Assembly: GCA_910578345.1 (NCBI GenBank)
Contig: CAJTRA010000003.1
Span: 1-64,000, forward strand
Source: an uncultured Lachnospiraceae bacterium
GTDB taxonomy: Bacteria; Bacillota; Clostridia; Lachnospirales; Lachnospiraceae
Length of the DNA stretch: 64,000 bases
Reading direction: 5' to 3'
Under the pieces are notes generated by a model. It did no database searches, was not told the DNA's origin, and saw only the letters and a list, made by a program, of their open reading frames with translations. Made by a program: the position numbers and the translations under genes. Positions within the stretch are counted from its first letter, which is position 1. Every line of letters begins with the position of its first letter. Below, one piece after another: positions 25,131 to 33,893 of the stretch.

Positions 25131-25598
25131 ATGTCAATAGAACGTGTAAAAGCATACTTTCATCAATACGGAATAGAGGAGCGGATCAAAGAACTGGATA
25201 CGTCCAGCGCGACTGTGGAACTTGCCGCGGCGGCGCTGTGCTGTGAACCGAAACGGATTGCGAAGACGCTTTCTTTTATGGTAGACGGTCATGCAGTCCT
25301 GGTGGTTGCGGCAGGAGATGCCAAAGTGGATAATCATAAGTATAAGGAACAGTTCGGCACGAAGGCGAAGATGCTCTCACCGGAGGAAACAGTGACACTT
25401 GTCGGGCATGCCGTAGGCGGCGTATGTCCTTTTGCAGTCAATGAGGGTGCGGAGGTATATCTGGATCTGTCCCTGAAACGCTTTGAGACGGTATTTCCGG
25501 CCTGCGGAAGCAGCAACAGTGCGATCGAACTTACCATTCCCGAATTGGAACAGTATGCAAAGTTTATCGAATGGATCGATGTCTGTAAGGGGTATTGA
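25131..25598 (+). CDS. YbaK/EbsC family aminoacyl-tRNA deacylase
   Basis: 155 residues starting MSIERVKAYF at 25131, which has GAGG six bases upstream; an ATG 12 bases earlier overlaps that site. Single YbaK-like domain with the signature AKTLSFMVDGHAVLVVAAGDAKVD and GHAVGGVCPFAV. The Lys in the AKTLSF segment aligns with the catalytic Lys of Haemophilus YbaK. Proteins of this family hydrolyse mischarged tRNAs such as Cys-tRNA-Pro in trans. The precise tRNA specificity here is unknown. Monocistronic. Confidence 0.92.
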   Translation: MSIERVKAYFHQYGIEERIKELDTSSATVELAAAALCCEPKRIAKTLSFMVDGHAVLVVAAGDAKVDNHKYKEQFGTKAKMLSPEETVTLVGHAVGGVCPFAVNEGAEVYLDLSLKRFETVFPACGSSNSAIELTIPELEQYAKFIEWIDVCKGY

Positions 25599-25615
25599 CG
25601 TAATTTATTTAACAC

Positions 25616-25644
25616 TTGAAATTCTACTATGAGCTATATATAAT
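25616..25644 (+). promoter_or_regulatory. Sigma-A-type promoter for zapA
   Basis: TTGAAA, 17-base spacer, TATAAT; near-consensus. The transcript would have a leader of more than 110 bases before zapA. Confidence 0.75.
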
Positions 25645-25766
25645 AGATATTGTATTCTATCCGGATACAGGGGGCGTATTGATTCCCGCAGGCGGAAAGC
25701 CAGAGGATCGTTTGTGGCGGGATCTTTGAGTGTAGAAGTGACTTACGATCAGGAGAGAGGGGCTCT

Positions 25767-26174
25767 ATGGCAGCGAAAACAGATACAGAAGTAATCATTG
25801 CCGGTAAGGTTTTTACGTTAAGCGGTTATGAGAGTGAAGAATATCTTCAGAAGGTTGCTTCATACATAAACAATAAGATCGCAGAATACAACAAAGTGGA
25901 CAGCTTTAAAAGGCAGTCTCTTGATACGCAGAATGTTCTGATGCAGCTTAATATTGCGGACGATTATTTCAAGGCGAAGAAGCAGATCTCACGTCTGGAG
26001 GAAGAGATCCAGAACAAAGAGAAAGAGATGTATGACTTAAAGCACGAGCTGATCGCCTCACAGATCAAACTGGAGAATATGGAGAAGAACATCCGCAGTA
26101 TGCAAAATGAGGCAAATGAGAATGCCAAGAAGATCGTTCGTCTTGAGACAGAACTGAAAGAGAAGAAAAAATAA
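25767..26174 (+). CDS. zapA: Cell division protein ZapA
   Basis: 135 residues. The N-terminal domain begins with TEVIIAGKVFTLSGYESEEYLQKVASYINNKIAE, the ZapA signature, followed by a long coiled coil from about residue 70 to the end (KQISRLEEEIQNKEKEMYDLKHEL). ZapA cross-links FtsZ filaments at the division ring. It is longer than E. coli ZapA because of an extended coiled-coil tail, as is usual in Clostridia. GGAGAGAGGG precedes the ATG, and a strong terminator follows immediately. Confidence 0.93.
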   Translation: MAAKTDTEVIIAGKVFTLSGYESEEYLQKVASYINNKIAEYNKVDSFKRQSLDTQNVLMQLNIADDYFKAKKQISRLEEEIQNKEKEMYDLKHELIASQIKLENMEKNIRSMQNEANENAKKIVRLETELKEKKK

Positions 26175-26178
26175 TACC

Positions 26179-26210
26179 AAAGCCCTGTTGGGGAAACCCA
26201 CAGGGTTTTT
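26179..26210 (+). terminator. Intrinsic terminator after zapA
   Basis: AGCCCTGTTGGGG and its complement CCCACAGGGTTTTT form a strong stem with a T-run. Confidence 0.85.
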
Positions 26211-26234
26211 CACTACCTAAAAAGGAAAATCAGT

Positions 26235-28538
26235 ATGGATCATCGCGTGGAGTTATTAGCGCCCGCCGGCAATTATGAGGCTTTTCTGGGGGCTGTGAAC
26301 GCAGGAGCGGATGCAGTTTACCTGGGAGGAGAGAAATTTGGCGCCAGGGCCTATGCAGACAATTTTACAACAGAGGAAATCTGTAAAGCCATTCATACAG
26401 CACATTTTATGGGACGTAAAATATATCTCACCGTCAACACGTTGTTGAAAGAAGAGGAAATGGAGGAACTCGTTCCTTATCTGCGGCCCTTCCATGAGGC
26501 TGGCCTGGACGGTGTTATCGTGCAGGATATCGGCGCGCTTAGCAGGATCCGGGAATCCTTTCCGGGGCTTTCGCTTCATGCCAGTACACAGATGTCACTG
26601 ACAGGACCGGAGGGGTGCACATTCTTAAAAAAACAGGGCATTGAGCGGATTGTGCCAGCCAGAGAGTTGTCTCTGGCGGAAGTGCGCCGGATGAAGGAAC
26701 AGACGGGACTGGAAATAGAGTGTTTTATCCATGGCGCCATGTGCTATTGTTATTCGGGACAATGCCTGTTCAGCAGTGTATTAGGCGGAAGAAGCGGTAA
26801 TCGCGGGAGGTGCGCGCAGCCTTGCAGACTGCCTTATCAGATCCTTGACGGAGGAAGCGTGCTGCCTGGTGTGGAATATCCGCTGAGCATGAAAGATATG
26901 TGCACGGTCTCTTACCTTCCCCAATTGATCGAGGCGGGAATTGATTCTTTCAAGATTGAGGGGCGCATGAAGAAAGCAGAATACGCGGCAGGCGTCACGG
27001 CGGTTTACCGCAAATATATCGATCAATACTATGAGAAAGGAAAGGCGGCGTATCAGGTTTCCAGGAAGGACCTGGACAGGCTTCAGAGTCTGTACATACG
27101 CAGCGAGCTTCAGACCGGATACTATGAAAGGCATAACGGACCGGAAATGATCACGCTCCACAAGCCAAGTTATAGCGGAAGTGATGAGCAGCTGCTTGCC
27201 GGGATCAGGGCAGCGTATCTGAGAGAACCGGACAAGCTTCCTGTCCATATGAAGATTGTTCTGAGAGCAGGAGAACCTTCTGTTTTGCAGATCACAGAGA
27301 ATGGCAGTCAGACGACGGTAAGCGTCAGCGGAGGTGTCGTCGAGCAGGCGCAGAGAGCCCCTCTGCGACAGGATGCTATTCTGAAACAGCTTAAGAAAAC
27401 AGGAAACTCCTGTGTCACGGTATCTTCGTGCGAATTAGATTGGGAGGAGGGTATCTTTCTCTCTGTAAAAGAATTGAATGAGCTGCGCAGAAAAGGAGTG
27501 GAGGCTTTCGAGCAGGCGTATGCACTCTATCAGAAAAAAAGAACCGTGAAGGGCCCTGAAAATAAACCGACCCAGTCGGTCAATAGCACTGATCCAGTCG
27601 ATAAAGAAAAAGTTTCTACGCCCGAACCGACGGCGCCGATGCCCGCTCTGACAGCCAGTCGTCTTCACGCGTGTGAGCCATTGGGAAGAAAGGAAAATCT
27701 GTGGACCGTAGACGGGCCGGTTAAAACTGACATTCTGGTCTCTGGTTTAGAACAGCTGCAGGCGGCGGGTGAGTATGCAGACAGACAAAAAACATGCCGC
27801 CGGATCTATCTTGACAGCGATTTCTACTTGGATCATTTAAAGCAGGCGGCGGTTTTCATGGAGAAACACTGCGCCCTGGAGTACTATCTGGCGCTTCCTT
27901 ATATTTTCCGTGCGGGGGATGTATCTTACCTGGAAACGCTGACGGAGCATCTGCAGGGAATCGGTGGCTTTCTGATACGCAATTATGAGGAAGCCGGCTA
28001 TGTGCAGAGGCTTAAGGAGCGCGGTATTGTATGCAGTCTGATTCCTGACAGTGGTTTGTACTGTTTTAATGCTGAAAGCGTCCGTTTCTGGGCACACTAT
28101 AGCAGAGAGTATACGCTTCCCTTTGAACTAAACGGGAAGGAAGCCGGCCGTCTGGTCAAAAGCGCGGAAACGCTGGGCATGCTTTCGACGATGATCGTAT
28201 ATGGCAGGATTCCGATGATGGTCACTGCCAACTGCATTCGGAAAACGGCACATAAATGTACGAATCATACGACAAAAAGCCGGCAAATGTATTTAAAGGA
28301 CCGTTACGATGTTTCTTTTCCGGTAGAAATAAATTGCAGGCACTGTTATAATATCATCTATAATTCGGTTCCTTTTTCTTTACATACACAGGAGAATGTG
28401 GTACAAAGAATCAGGGCGGGAATCGTGCGCTATGATTTCACCACAGAAACTTTTGAGGAATGCCGGCAGATCCTGTCAGGCGGGGAGTTCCCCTTTGCAT
28501 CTTATACGACGGGACATTTGAAAAGAGGCGTAGAATAA
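26235..28538 (+). CDS. U32 family peptidase-like protein with C-terminal DUF3656 region
   Basis: 767 residues. The N-terminal ~330 form the U32 TIM-barrel-like core: ELLAPAGNYEAFLGAVNAGADAVYLGG, LHASTQMSLTG, EIECFIHGAMCYCYSGQCLFSSVLGGRSGNRGRCAQPCRLPY. The Cys cluster CYCYSGQC...RGRCAQPC is a likely metal or Fe-S site. C-terminal Cys (TANCIRKT, CTN, CRHCYN) add a second cluster. Although named peptidase U32, characterised members (TrhP/YegQ, RlhA) hydroxylate tRNA or rRNA; the long C-terminal extension is typical of the Firmicutes group. I infer RNA hydroxylation more than proteolysis. Seven bases before the SEDS gene. Confidence 0.9.
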   Translation: MDHRVELLAPAGNYEAFLGAVNAGADAVYLGGEKFGARAYADNFTTEEICKAIHTAHFMGRKIYLTVNTLLKEEEMEELVPYLRPFHEAGLDGVIVQDIGALSRIRESFPGLSLHASTQMSLTGPEGCTFLKKQGIERIVPARELSLAEVRRMKEQTGLEIECFIHGAMCYCYSGQCLFSSVLGGRSGNRGRCAQPCRLPYQILDGGSVLPGVEYPLSMKDMCTVSYLPQLIEAGIDSFKIEGRMKKAEYAAGVTAVYRKYIDQYYEKGKAAYQVSRKDLDRLQSLYIRSELQTGYYERHNGPEMITLHKPSYSGSDEQLLAGIRAAYLREPDKLPVHMKIVLRAGEPSVLQITENGSQTTVSVSGGVVEQAQRAPLRQDAILKQLKKTGNSCVTVSSCELDWEEGIFLSVKELNELRRKGVEAFEQAYALYQKKRTVKGPENKPTQSVNSTDPVDKEKVSTPEPTAPMPALTASRLHACEPLGRKENLWTVDGPVKTDILVSGLEQLQAAGEYADRQKTCRRIYLDSDFYLDHLKQAAVFMEKHCALEYYLALPYIFRAGDVSYLETLTEHLQGIGGFLIRNYEEAGYVQRLKERGIVCSLIPDSGLYCFNAESVRFWAHYSREYTLPFELNGKEAGRLVKSAETLGMLSTMIVYGRIPMMVTANCIRKTAHKCTNHTTKSRQMYLKDRYDVSFPVEINCRHCYNIIYNSVPFSLHTQENVVQRIRAGIVRYDFTTETFEECRQILSGGEFPFASYTTGHLKRGVE

Positions 28539-28544
28539 TTATTT

Positions 28545-29927
28545 ATGGAACTATATATTACAGAGCTTTCTAAATATTTTATCACATTATTTATGGCTCT
28601 CTATACATTGGAATGTTTTCTTGTCTTTCGTTTTCAGGAGGAGGAGAAGCGGAGCGGTATCTATATCCGCCAGAATCTTTTGATGTTTCTGGTGCATTTT
28701 TCATGCTTTCTTGTGATCTGTTTTGAGACAGGCAACATAGAGTATCTGTTCTTCTATGTCCTGCAGCAGATTCTGCTGTTTGCTACGGTCATGCTGTTCC
28801 GCATGGTGTACCCGAAGGGAAACAGGCTTGTCATCAACAATATGTGCATGCTTCTGAGCATCGGCTTTGTGATTTTAACCAGGCTTTCCTTCGAAAAGGC
28901 GATCAAGCAGTTCTTTATCGTGACGGTCTCCATTGTGGCAGGCATGCTGATCCCTTATTTCATCCATAAGTTGAAATTTCTGAAGAGTCTGACCTGGGTG
29001 TATGCGGCAGTGGGCGTTACGGCGCTGGGGATTGTTCTGATCCTGGGAGCGACGACCCGCGGTTCCAAAATATCCTACTCGATCGCAGGCGTGACCTTCC
29101 AGCCCTCGGAGTTTGTGAAGATTATCTTTGTCTTTTTCCTGGCAAGCGCATTCTATGAATCACAGAGCCTGCTGAGGGTGGTACTGACGGCAGCGCTGGC
29201 GGGGATCCACGTACTTGTGCTGGTGGCCTCCAGGGATCTTGGAAGCGCGCTGATCTTCTTTATTGTCTATGTGATGATGGTTTTTATCGCCACGGGGAAA
29301 TGGATCTATCTGTTTCTTGGAAGCGCGGGGGGATGCGGTGCGGCGGTGCTTGCCTATCAGTTCTTTACGCATGTGCAGGTGCGTGTGCAGGCGTGGCGGG
29401 ATCCTTTCAGCTGCATTGACGATGCGGGATATCAGATTACGCAGTCCTTATTCGCGATCAGCAGCGGTGGATGGTTCGGGCTTGGGCTGTTTCGGGGCAC
29501 GCCGTCGTCGATTCCCTTTGTGGAGGCGGACTTTGTCTTCTCTGCGGTAGCCGAGGAGCTGGGGATTTTATTTTCCATGTGCATGATCCTGGTCTGCATC
29601 AGTTGCTTTATCATGTTTATGGATATCTCGGTAAGGCTGCAGGACCGGTTTTACCGCCTGATCGCCTTTGGCCTTGGCGTTACCTATATCTTTCAGGTTT
29701 TTCTGACGATTGGCGGCGGCACGAAGTTTATACCGATGACGGGCGTCACCCTGCCGTTTATCAGTTATGGCGGCAGCTCTGTGCTGACAACGCTGGTGAT
29801 GTTTTTTATCATAGAGGGTCTCTATATGATCCAACAGGAAGAGGGAGCAAAACGTGTCAAGAAGAAGAGAAGACGACGAATACAACAGAAAGCCTTCCGG
29901 GAAGAAGAAACGGAAGAAGCGGAATAA
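28545..29927 (+). CDS. SEDS-family peptidoglycan glycosyltransferase (FtsW/RodA/SpoVE type)
   Basis: 460 residues with about ten to twelve membrane segments. SEDS signatures: GVTFQPSEFVKII, ASRDLGSALIFF, RVQAWRDPFSCIDDAGYQITQSLFAISSGGWFGLGLFRG, VEADFVFSAVAEELG (the catalytic Asp region) and PFISYGGSSVLTTLVMFFIIEG. It polymerises lipid II glycan chains. An N-terminal extension of about 60 residues before the usual start of the fold is a further difference from RodA in this window. The gene's last 74 bases overlap the next gene, a class B PBP, so both are made as a pair. GTAGAATAATT precedes the ATG, a weak site. Confidence 0.93.
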   Translation: MELYITELSKYFITLFMALYTLECFLVFRFQEEEKRSGIYIRQNLLMFLVHFSCFLVICFETGNIEYLFFYVLQQILLFATVMLFRMVYPKGNRLVINNMCMLLSIGFVILTRLSFEKAIKQFFIVTVSIVAGMLIPYFIHKLKFLKSLTWVYAAVGVTALGIVLILGATTRGSKISYSIAGVTFQPSEFVKIIFVFFLASAFYESQSLLRVVLTAALAGIHVLVLVASRDLGSALIFFIVYVMMVFIATGKWIYLFLGSAGGCGAAVLAYQFFTHVQVRVQAWRDPFSCIDDAGYQITQSLFAISSGGWFGLGLFRGTPSSIPFVEADFVFSAVAEELGILFSMCMILVCISCFIMFMDISVRLQDRFYRLIAFGLGVTYIFQVFLTIGGGTKFIPMTGVTLPFISYGGSSVLTTLVMFFIIEGLYMIQQEEGAKRVKKKRRRRIQQKAFREEETEEAE

Positions 29928-31320
29928 ACAGATCCTTGCCGTTACGTATCTTTTCGTTGCTGTCTTCCTGTGTATGATGGGCTATACAAGTTACTATGCC
30001 ATCACTCATCAGCAGGAACTGATCAATAACAGCTACAATGGCAGACAGGAACTGCTTGTACAGCAAAATACAAGGGGGACGATCTATGCTGCGGGAGGAC
30101 AGATTCTGGCAGAGACGCAGACAGATGAGGACGAGAAGGAGCACAGAGTCTATCCTTACGAGAATCTGTTTGCGCATGCGGTGGGATATGCATCCAATGG
30201 TAAGTTTGGGATAGAAGCCTTGGCGAATTACTATCTGATCAATTCCAATGCGAAGCTTGCGGACAAGGTAGCCAGCGACGTGGCCGGTGTCAAGTATCCG
30301 GGAGACAGCGTGGTGACGACACTGGATGTAGGACTGCAGGAAGTGGCATTCCAATCCCTCGGTATTTATAAAGGGGCCGTCATCGTCTCAGAACCGGCCA
30401 CGGGCAAAATACTTGCCATGGTATCCAAACCGGATTATGATCCCAATAAGATCGATGAGATCTGGCAGGAACTGATCGAGGACAAGGACAGCACGGTTCT
30501 GTTGAACCGTGCCACACAGGGCCTGTATCCGCCAGGGTCTACCTTCAAGATCGTTACGGCATTAGAGTACATCCGGGAGAACCCTGATACCTACGACCAA
30601 TATACGTATCAGTGCAATGGCAGATTTACTTCCGGACAGGATACGATCAACTGCTATCATGGCTCAGTGCATGGGGCGGAAGATTTTACGAAATCTTTTG
30701 CAAAATCCTGTAATGCGTCGTTTGCGAATATCGGCATGCAGTTAGACCGGTCACACTTTAACGACACTTTGAACGGATTGCTGTTCAACCAGGAACTGCC
30801 GGTATCTTTTGCTTACAATAAGAGCAAACTGACCATCAGTGATATGACTTCTGATGCCGACATCATGCAGGCAGCCATTGGACAGGGAAAAACACAGATC
30901 ACACCGCTGCATCTGAATATGATTACCAGCGCGATCGCCAATCAGGGAATGCTGATGAAACCATATATGGTAGACTATGTCAAGAACAAGGAAGGCAGTA
31001 TCATCAAGCAGTTTAACCCGGATGCCTATAAAAGGCTGCTTTCCCAGGAGGAAGCGGCGGCGCTGACGGATCTTATGAAAGAAGTAGTGGAAAGCGGAAC
31101 CGGTACGAAACTGTCCGGGCTTACTTATACGGCGGCGGGCAAGACAGGATCCGCAGAGTACAGCAGCGTAAAGACGGAATCCCATGCATGGTTTACAGGG
31201 TTTGCACCAGCGGAATCCCCGGAAGTGTGCGTAACGATTATCATTGAGGGAGCAGGAAGCGGCGGCGATTACGCGGTGCCGATTGCGAAACGGATTTTTG
31301 ATGAATATTTTGGTGAGTAG
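29854..31320 (+). CDS. Class B penicillin-binding protein (PbpA-like transpeptidase)
   Basis: 488 residues from a GTG at 29854 inside the SEDS gene, with GGGAGC six to eight bases upstream. A basic N-terminus (RRREDDEYNRKPSGKKKRKKRNKQ) precedes one membrane helix at about 28-48. The transpeptidase domain has all active-site motifs: S229-T-F-K, S285-C-N, and K430-T-G. It lacks the large dimerisation domain of PBP2, like mycobacterial PbpA. Together with the overlapping SEDS gene it would make a glycosyltransferase-transpeptidase pair for wall synthesis, separate from the RodA-PBP2 pair later in the window. Whether it serves division or sporulation is not visible. Confidence 0.93.
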   Translation: MSRRREDDEYNRKPSGKKKRKKRNKQILAVTYLFVAVFLCMMGYTSYYAITHQQELINNSYNGRQELLVQQNTRGTIYAAGGQILAETQTDEDEKEHRVYPYENLFAHAVGYASNGKFGIEALANYYLINSNAKLADKVASDVAGVKYPGDSVVTTLDVGLQEVAFQSLGIYKGAVIVSEPATGKILAMVSKPDYDPNKIDEIWQELIEDKDSTVLLNRATQGLYPPGSTFKIVTALEYIRENPDTYDQYTYQCNGRFTSGQDTINCYHGSVHGAEDFTKSFAKSCNASFANIGMQLDRSHFNDTLNGLLFNQELPVSFAYNKSKLTISDMTSDADIMQAAIGQGKTQITPLHLNMITSAIANQGMLMKPYMVDYVKNKEGSIIKQFNPDAYKRLLSQEEAAALTDLMKEVVESGTGTKLSGLTYTAAGKTGSAEYSSVKTESHAWFTGFAPAESPEVCVTIIIEGAGSGGDYAVPIAKRIFDEYFGE

Positions 31321-31335
31321 TGAGTGGAGAGGATT

Positions 31336-31782
31336 ATGATCGAGGCGGTAAGCAGCGGCGGTGTGGTGATCTTTCGGGGAAAGATCCTGGTGCTGTATAA
31401 ACATCTGCATAATAAATACGAAGGCTGGGTGCTTCCCAAGGGAACTGTGGAAGAGGGAGAGAGCCATGCACAGACGGCGCTGCGCGAGGTGGCGGAGGAG
31501 TCTGGCGTTCAGGCTGCCATTATGAAGTATATCGGCAAAAGTCAGTATACGTTCACGGTGCCAGAGGATATGGTATCCAAGGAAGTGCACTGGTATCTGA
31601 TGATCGCGGACAGTTATTACAGCAGGCCGCAGAGAGAAGAATATTTCACAGATTCCGGTTACTATAAATATCACGAAGCCTATCATCTCTTAAAGTTTCC
31701 AAATGAGAAACAGATCCTGGAACAGGGGTACGAACTCTATCTGGATCTGAAGAAGAAGGAACTGTGGTATAGCAGGTCATGA
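31336..31782 (+). CDS. NUDIX hydrolase
   Basis: 148 residues from the ATG at 31336, with GGAGAGG three bases upstream; an earlier GTG at 31324 is not preceded by a site. The NUDIX box GTVEEGESHAQTALREVAEESG (roughly residues 35-56) fits Gx5Ex7REUxEExGU exactly. The KYEGWVLPKG entry and HWYLMIAD block match bis-nucleoside polyphosphate or nucleotide-sugar pyrophosphatase-type Nudix enzymes, but substrate is not predictable. Located 15 bases after the PBP gene, probably in the same operon. Confidence 0.93.
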   Translation: MIEAVSSGGVVIFRGKILVLYKHLHNKYEGWVLPKGTVEEGESHAQTALREVAEESGVQAAIMKYIGKSQYTFTVPEDMVSKEVHWYLMIADSYYSRPQREEYFTDSGYYKYHEAYHLLKFPNEKQILEQGYELYLDLKKKELWYSRS

Positions 31783-31866
31783 AAGCGAAAGTTAAGAATT
31801 TTAAGCTGTTTTAATTGAGAGAAGTATGGTACAATAATTTAGATTTCATAAAGGCGTGGAAAATGC

Positions 31867-32196
31867 ATGAAATTTTATAAAAATCTTTATTTTGGAGATA
31901 CTATTAAGAATCCGGGAAAAACCCGCCGAAAACTGAAAAGGCATGCGAAACTGCAGAATGTGCATGTGATCGCCTATATGGAGGAGAGCGGGCAGCTGGC
32001 GATTTATCACTGTGCGATGTTCAGGCAGCGATATTATAAGGACCATCCGCCTTATGTGGTGGGGATTGCCGGCAGCAAGGAGGAGGCGCAGCAGATCATC
32101 TGCAGGATTGCCAAAGAGGCTTTCGCGGCGACCGGGAAGGTGGATCTGCTTTCGTACCTTTTTGCGGAAAACTCTCTGGATAACACTGTAGAATGA
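31867..32196 (+). CDS. Conserved hypothetical protein, 109 residues
   Basis: I recognise no domain family. A basic N-terminus (GKTRRKLKRHAKLQN), a central beta-rich segment VHVIAYMEESGQLAIYHCAMF and a helical C-terminus. No signal peptide or membrane helix. A -10-like TACAAT at about 31830 suggests its own promoter, and the gene may be the first of a run ending at 34436 that includes the GerW protein and so may be linked to sporulation. Function unknown. Confidence 0.75.
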   Translation: MKFYKNLYFGDTIKNPGKTRRKLKRHAKLQNVHVIAYMEESGQLAIYHCAMFRQRYYKDHPPYVVGIAGSKEEAQQIICRIAKEAFAATGKVDLLSYLFAENSLDNTVE

Positions 32197-32243
32197 TGTG
32201 TGGCCGCGTGCAGGAATAAGAAGAGGAAGTATCGTCAAAACAT

Positions 32244-33236
32244 ATGCTACATATTATGTTACTTATACTAAAAATCATAGGCATTATCCTGATCTGCATT
32301 CTGGGCATGGTACTTTTTGCCGTTTTGTGCGCGCTCTTTGTACCGCTGCGGTATCAGATTGAAGTGATGCGGGAGGAAGGCGAGGGAAAACCGCCGGTTG
32401 TCGTCCGGGTGAAAGTCACCTGGCTGCTCCATCTGATCAATGTTCTCCTCCGTTATCCGGCCGATGTGTATGTGAGGGTGCGGATCTTCCTGTTTACCCT
32501 GTTTCAGATACCGGAGAAACAACACAAACCTTCCCTCAGGAAGAAAGCGGGCGGCAGCGGTCCAGAAGAAACGGAGGCGCCGGAGGACGGCAGCGATTCA
32601 GAGGAAACGGAGGCGCCGGAGGGCGGCGGTGCAAAGAGCAGCGAACAACCGGAAGAGAAAACGGAAGTCCAAGATACAAAAGAAAATGCACCTCCTGCAG
32701 AGAAGGCTGGTGGAAGCGGTGCAGAAAGAACCGTCCAACGGGAGGAGAAAGAAGATACCAGGCATAAGATCCTCTGCAAGATCCGGCATCTGACTGCAAA
32801 GATAAAAGCATTCTTCCAAAAGATACAGTACACAATCTGCGGCTTCTGTGATAAAATAGAATCTACGTCAGATACGATAAAGTATTATTGTGATATCTTG
32901 CGAAGTGATGCCTTTGCGCGGTCATTTGCGCTGTGCAAAGAGCAGCTGGGCATCATTTTGAGAGCAGTCAGGCCGGATCGATTCGAGGCAGATATGATCG
33001 TCGGGACAAATGACCCGGCGTCTACCGGGGAGATTCTGGCAGTATTTGGGATGCTGTATCTTTATGTCGGAGAGCATGTGCGCGTCGTGGGAGATTTCGA
33101 GCGGGCACACATAGAGGGAAGGATGTTTCTGAAGGGTAAGGTCCGGGCATTTACGTTCCTGTGCATCGCGGTGAGAGTCTACAGGAATAAGGATATCAGG
33201 ACATTGATTAAGTTGTTTAAGAAGGAGGCTGTATAA
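32244..33236 (+). CDS. DUF2953 membrane protein (YtfI-like) with acidic repeat region
   Basis: 330 residues. Two closely spaced N-terminal hydrophobic segments (residues 5-32), then a soluble strand block RYQIEVMREEGEGK and VVVRVKVTWLLHLINVLL, a low-complexity Glu/Pro/Gly segment (about residues 98-165) with an imperfect repeat of EETEAPE, and the DUF2953 core from 220 to 330. The family is the YtfI protein of Bacillus subtilis, encoded next to YtfJ as here. The acidic insert is not part of the family core. Stop TAA abuts the ATG of the next gene, so the two are translationally coupled. Role: probably sporulation-linked, unproven. Confidence 0.9.
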   Translation: MLHIMLLILKIIGIILICILGMVLFAVLCALFVPLRYQIEVMREEGEGKPPVVVRVKVTWLLHLINVLLRYPADVYVRVRIFLFTLFQIPEKQHKPSLRKKAGGSGPEETEAPEDGSDSEETEAPEGGGAKSSEQPEEKTEVQDTKENAPPAEKAGGSGAERTVQREEKEDTRHKILCKIRHLTAKIKAFFQKIQYTICGFCDKIESTSDTIKYYCDILRSDAFARSFALCKEQLGIILRAVRPDRFEADMIVGTNDPASTGEILAVFGMLYLYVGEHVRVVGDFERAHIEGRMFLKGKVRAFTFLCIAVRVYRNKDIRTLIKLFKKEAV

Positions 33237-33626
33237 ATGGCGGAGAATAATTTTGCGGGTGTGATCGAATCTTTGATGAAAGGCATGAACGCGGTGATTG
33301 GCACCAAGACAGTGGTAGGAGACGCGACCCAGATCGGCGATACGATCATTTTGCCGTTAGTGGACATCAGTTTCGGTGTGGGAGCCGGGGCTTCTGCAAA
33401 CGATAAGAAAAACGGCGGCGGTGGTGGCTTTTCGGCGAAGATGACGCCCAGTGCCGTTCTTGTGATCAAGAACGGTTCCACAAAGTTAGTGAATATCAAG
33501 AATCAGGATACGGTGACAAAAGTGCTTGATATGATACCGGATATCGTGGACAGATTCACCACGCCCAAGGAAGAGATGATTGAGGATGAAAAAGCGGTGG
33601 ATCTTGCCTTTCCGGAGGAAGAGTAG
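33237..33626 (+). CDS. ytfJ: GerW/YtfJ family sporulation protein
   Basis: 129 residues. MAENNFAGVIESLMKGMNAVIGTKTVVGDATQIGDTIILPLVDISFGVGAG is the typical YtfJ start, with a Gly-rich stretch GGGGGFSAKMTPSAVLVI and an acidic tail. In Bacillus, GerW (YtfJ) is forespore-expressed and needed for germination responses. The Gly-rich loop is present. It follows DUF2953 with no gap, the same arrangement as ytfI-ytfJ. Confidence 0.95.
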   Translation: MAENNFAGVIESLMKGMNAVIGTKTVVGDATQIGDTIILPLVDISFGVGAGASANDKKNGGGGGFSAKMTPSAVLVIKNGSTKLVNIKNQDTVTKVLDMIPDIVDRFTTPKEEMIEDEKAVDLAFPEEE

Positions 33627-33716
33627 TACGCTGCAGGAATTAATTTGAGGCAGAAGCAGAACTATTTTCCGATCCGGTTCATATAATAGAGAAAAGAGCA
33701 TAAGCAGGGATATTGT

Positions 33717-33857
33717 ATGAAGAAGTTGATAGGTTTTGTGGCAGTTTGTATTGCGGCAGGGATGCTGTTTATGCTTTTTTTGACAAACCGGTTTATTGGT
33801 CTTGTTCTGATTGTCCTTTTGCTGTTGATCGGATATAATTTTTTCTGCTGCGATTAG
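33717..33857 (+). CDS. 46-residue membrane protein
   Basis: Small gene with AGGGA six bases before the ATG. It encodes a Lys-Lys start followed by two hydrophobic helices, GFVAVCIAAGMLFMLFL and FIGLVLIVLLLLIGYNF, separated by TNR, and ends in CCD. About 60 bases separate it from ytfJ's stop and 36 from the next gene, all on one strand, so it is probably cotranscribed. The two-helix hairpin with terminal Cys pair resembles small sporulation-associated membrane proteins, but no family is recognised. Confidence 0.6.
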   Translation: MKKLIGFVAVCIAAGMLFMLFLTNRFIGLVLIVLLLLIGYNFFCCD

Positions 33858-33893
33858 AGTTGCGATTTTGCATGGCAGAATCACGGGGGTTGT

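Noticed and set aside
30751..31686. 311-codon open frame antisense to the class B PBP and NUDIX genes
   Set aside because: Crosses the ends of two recognised genes and shows no family features.
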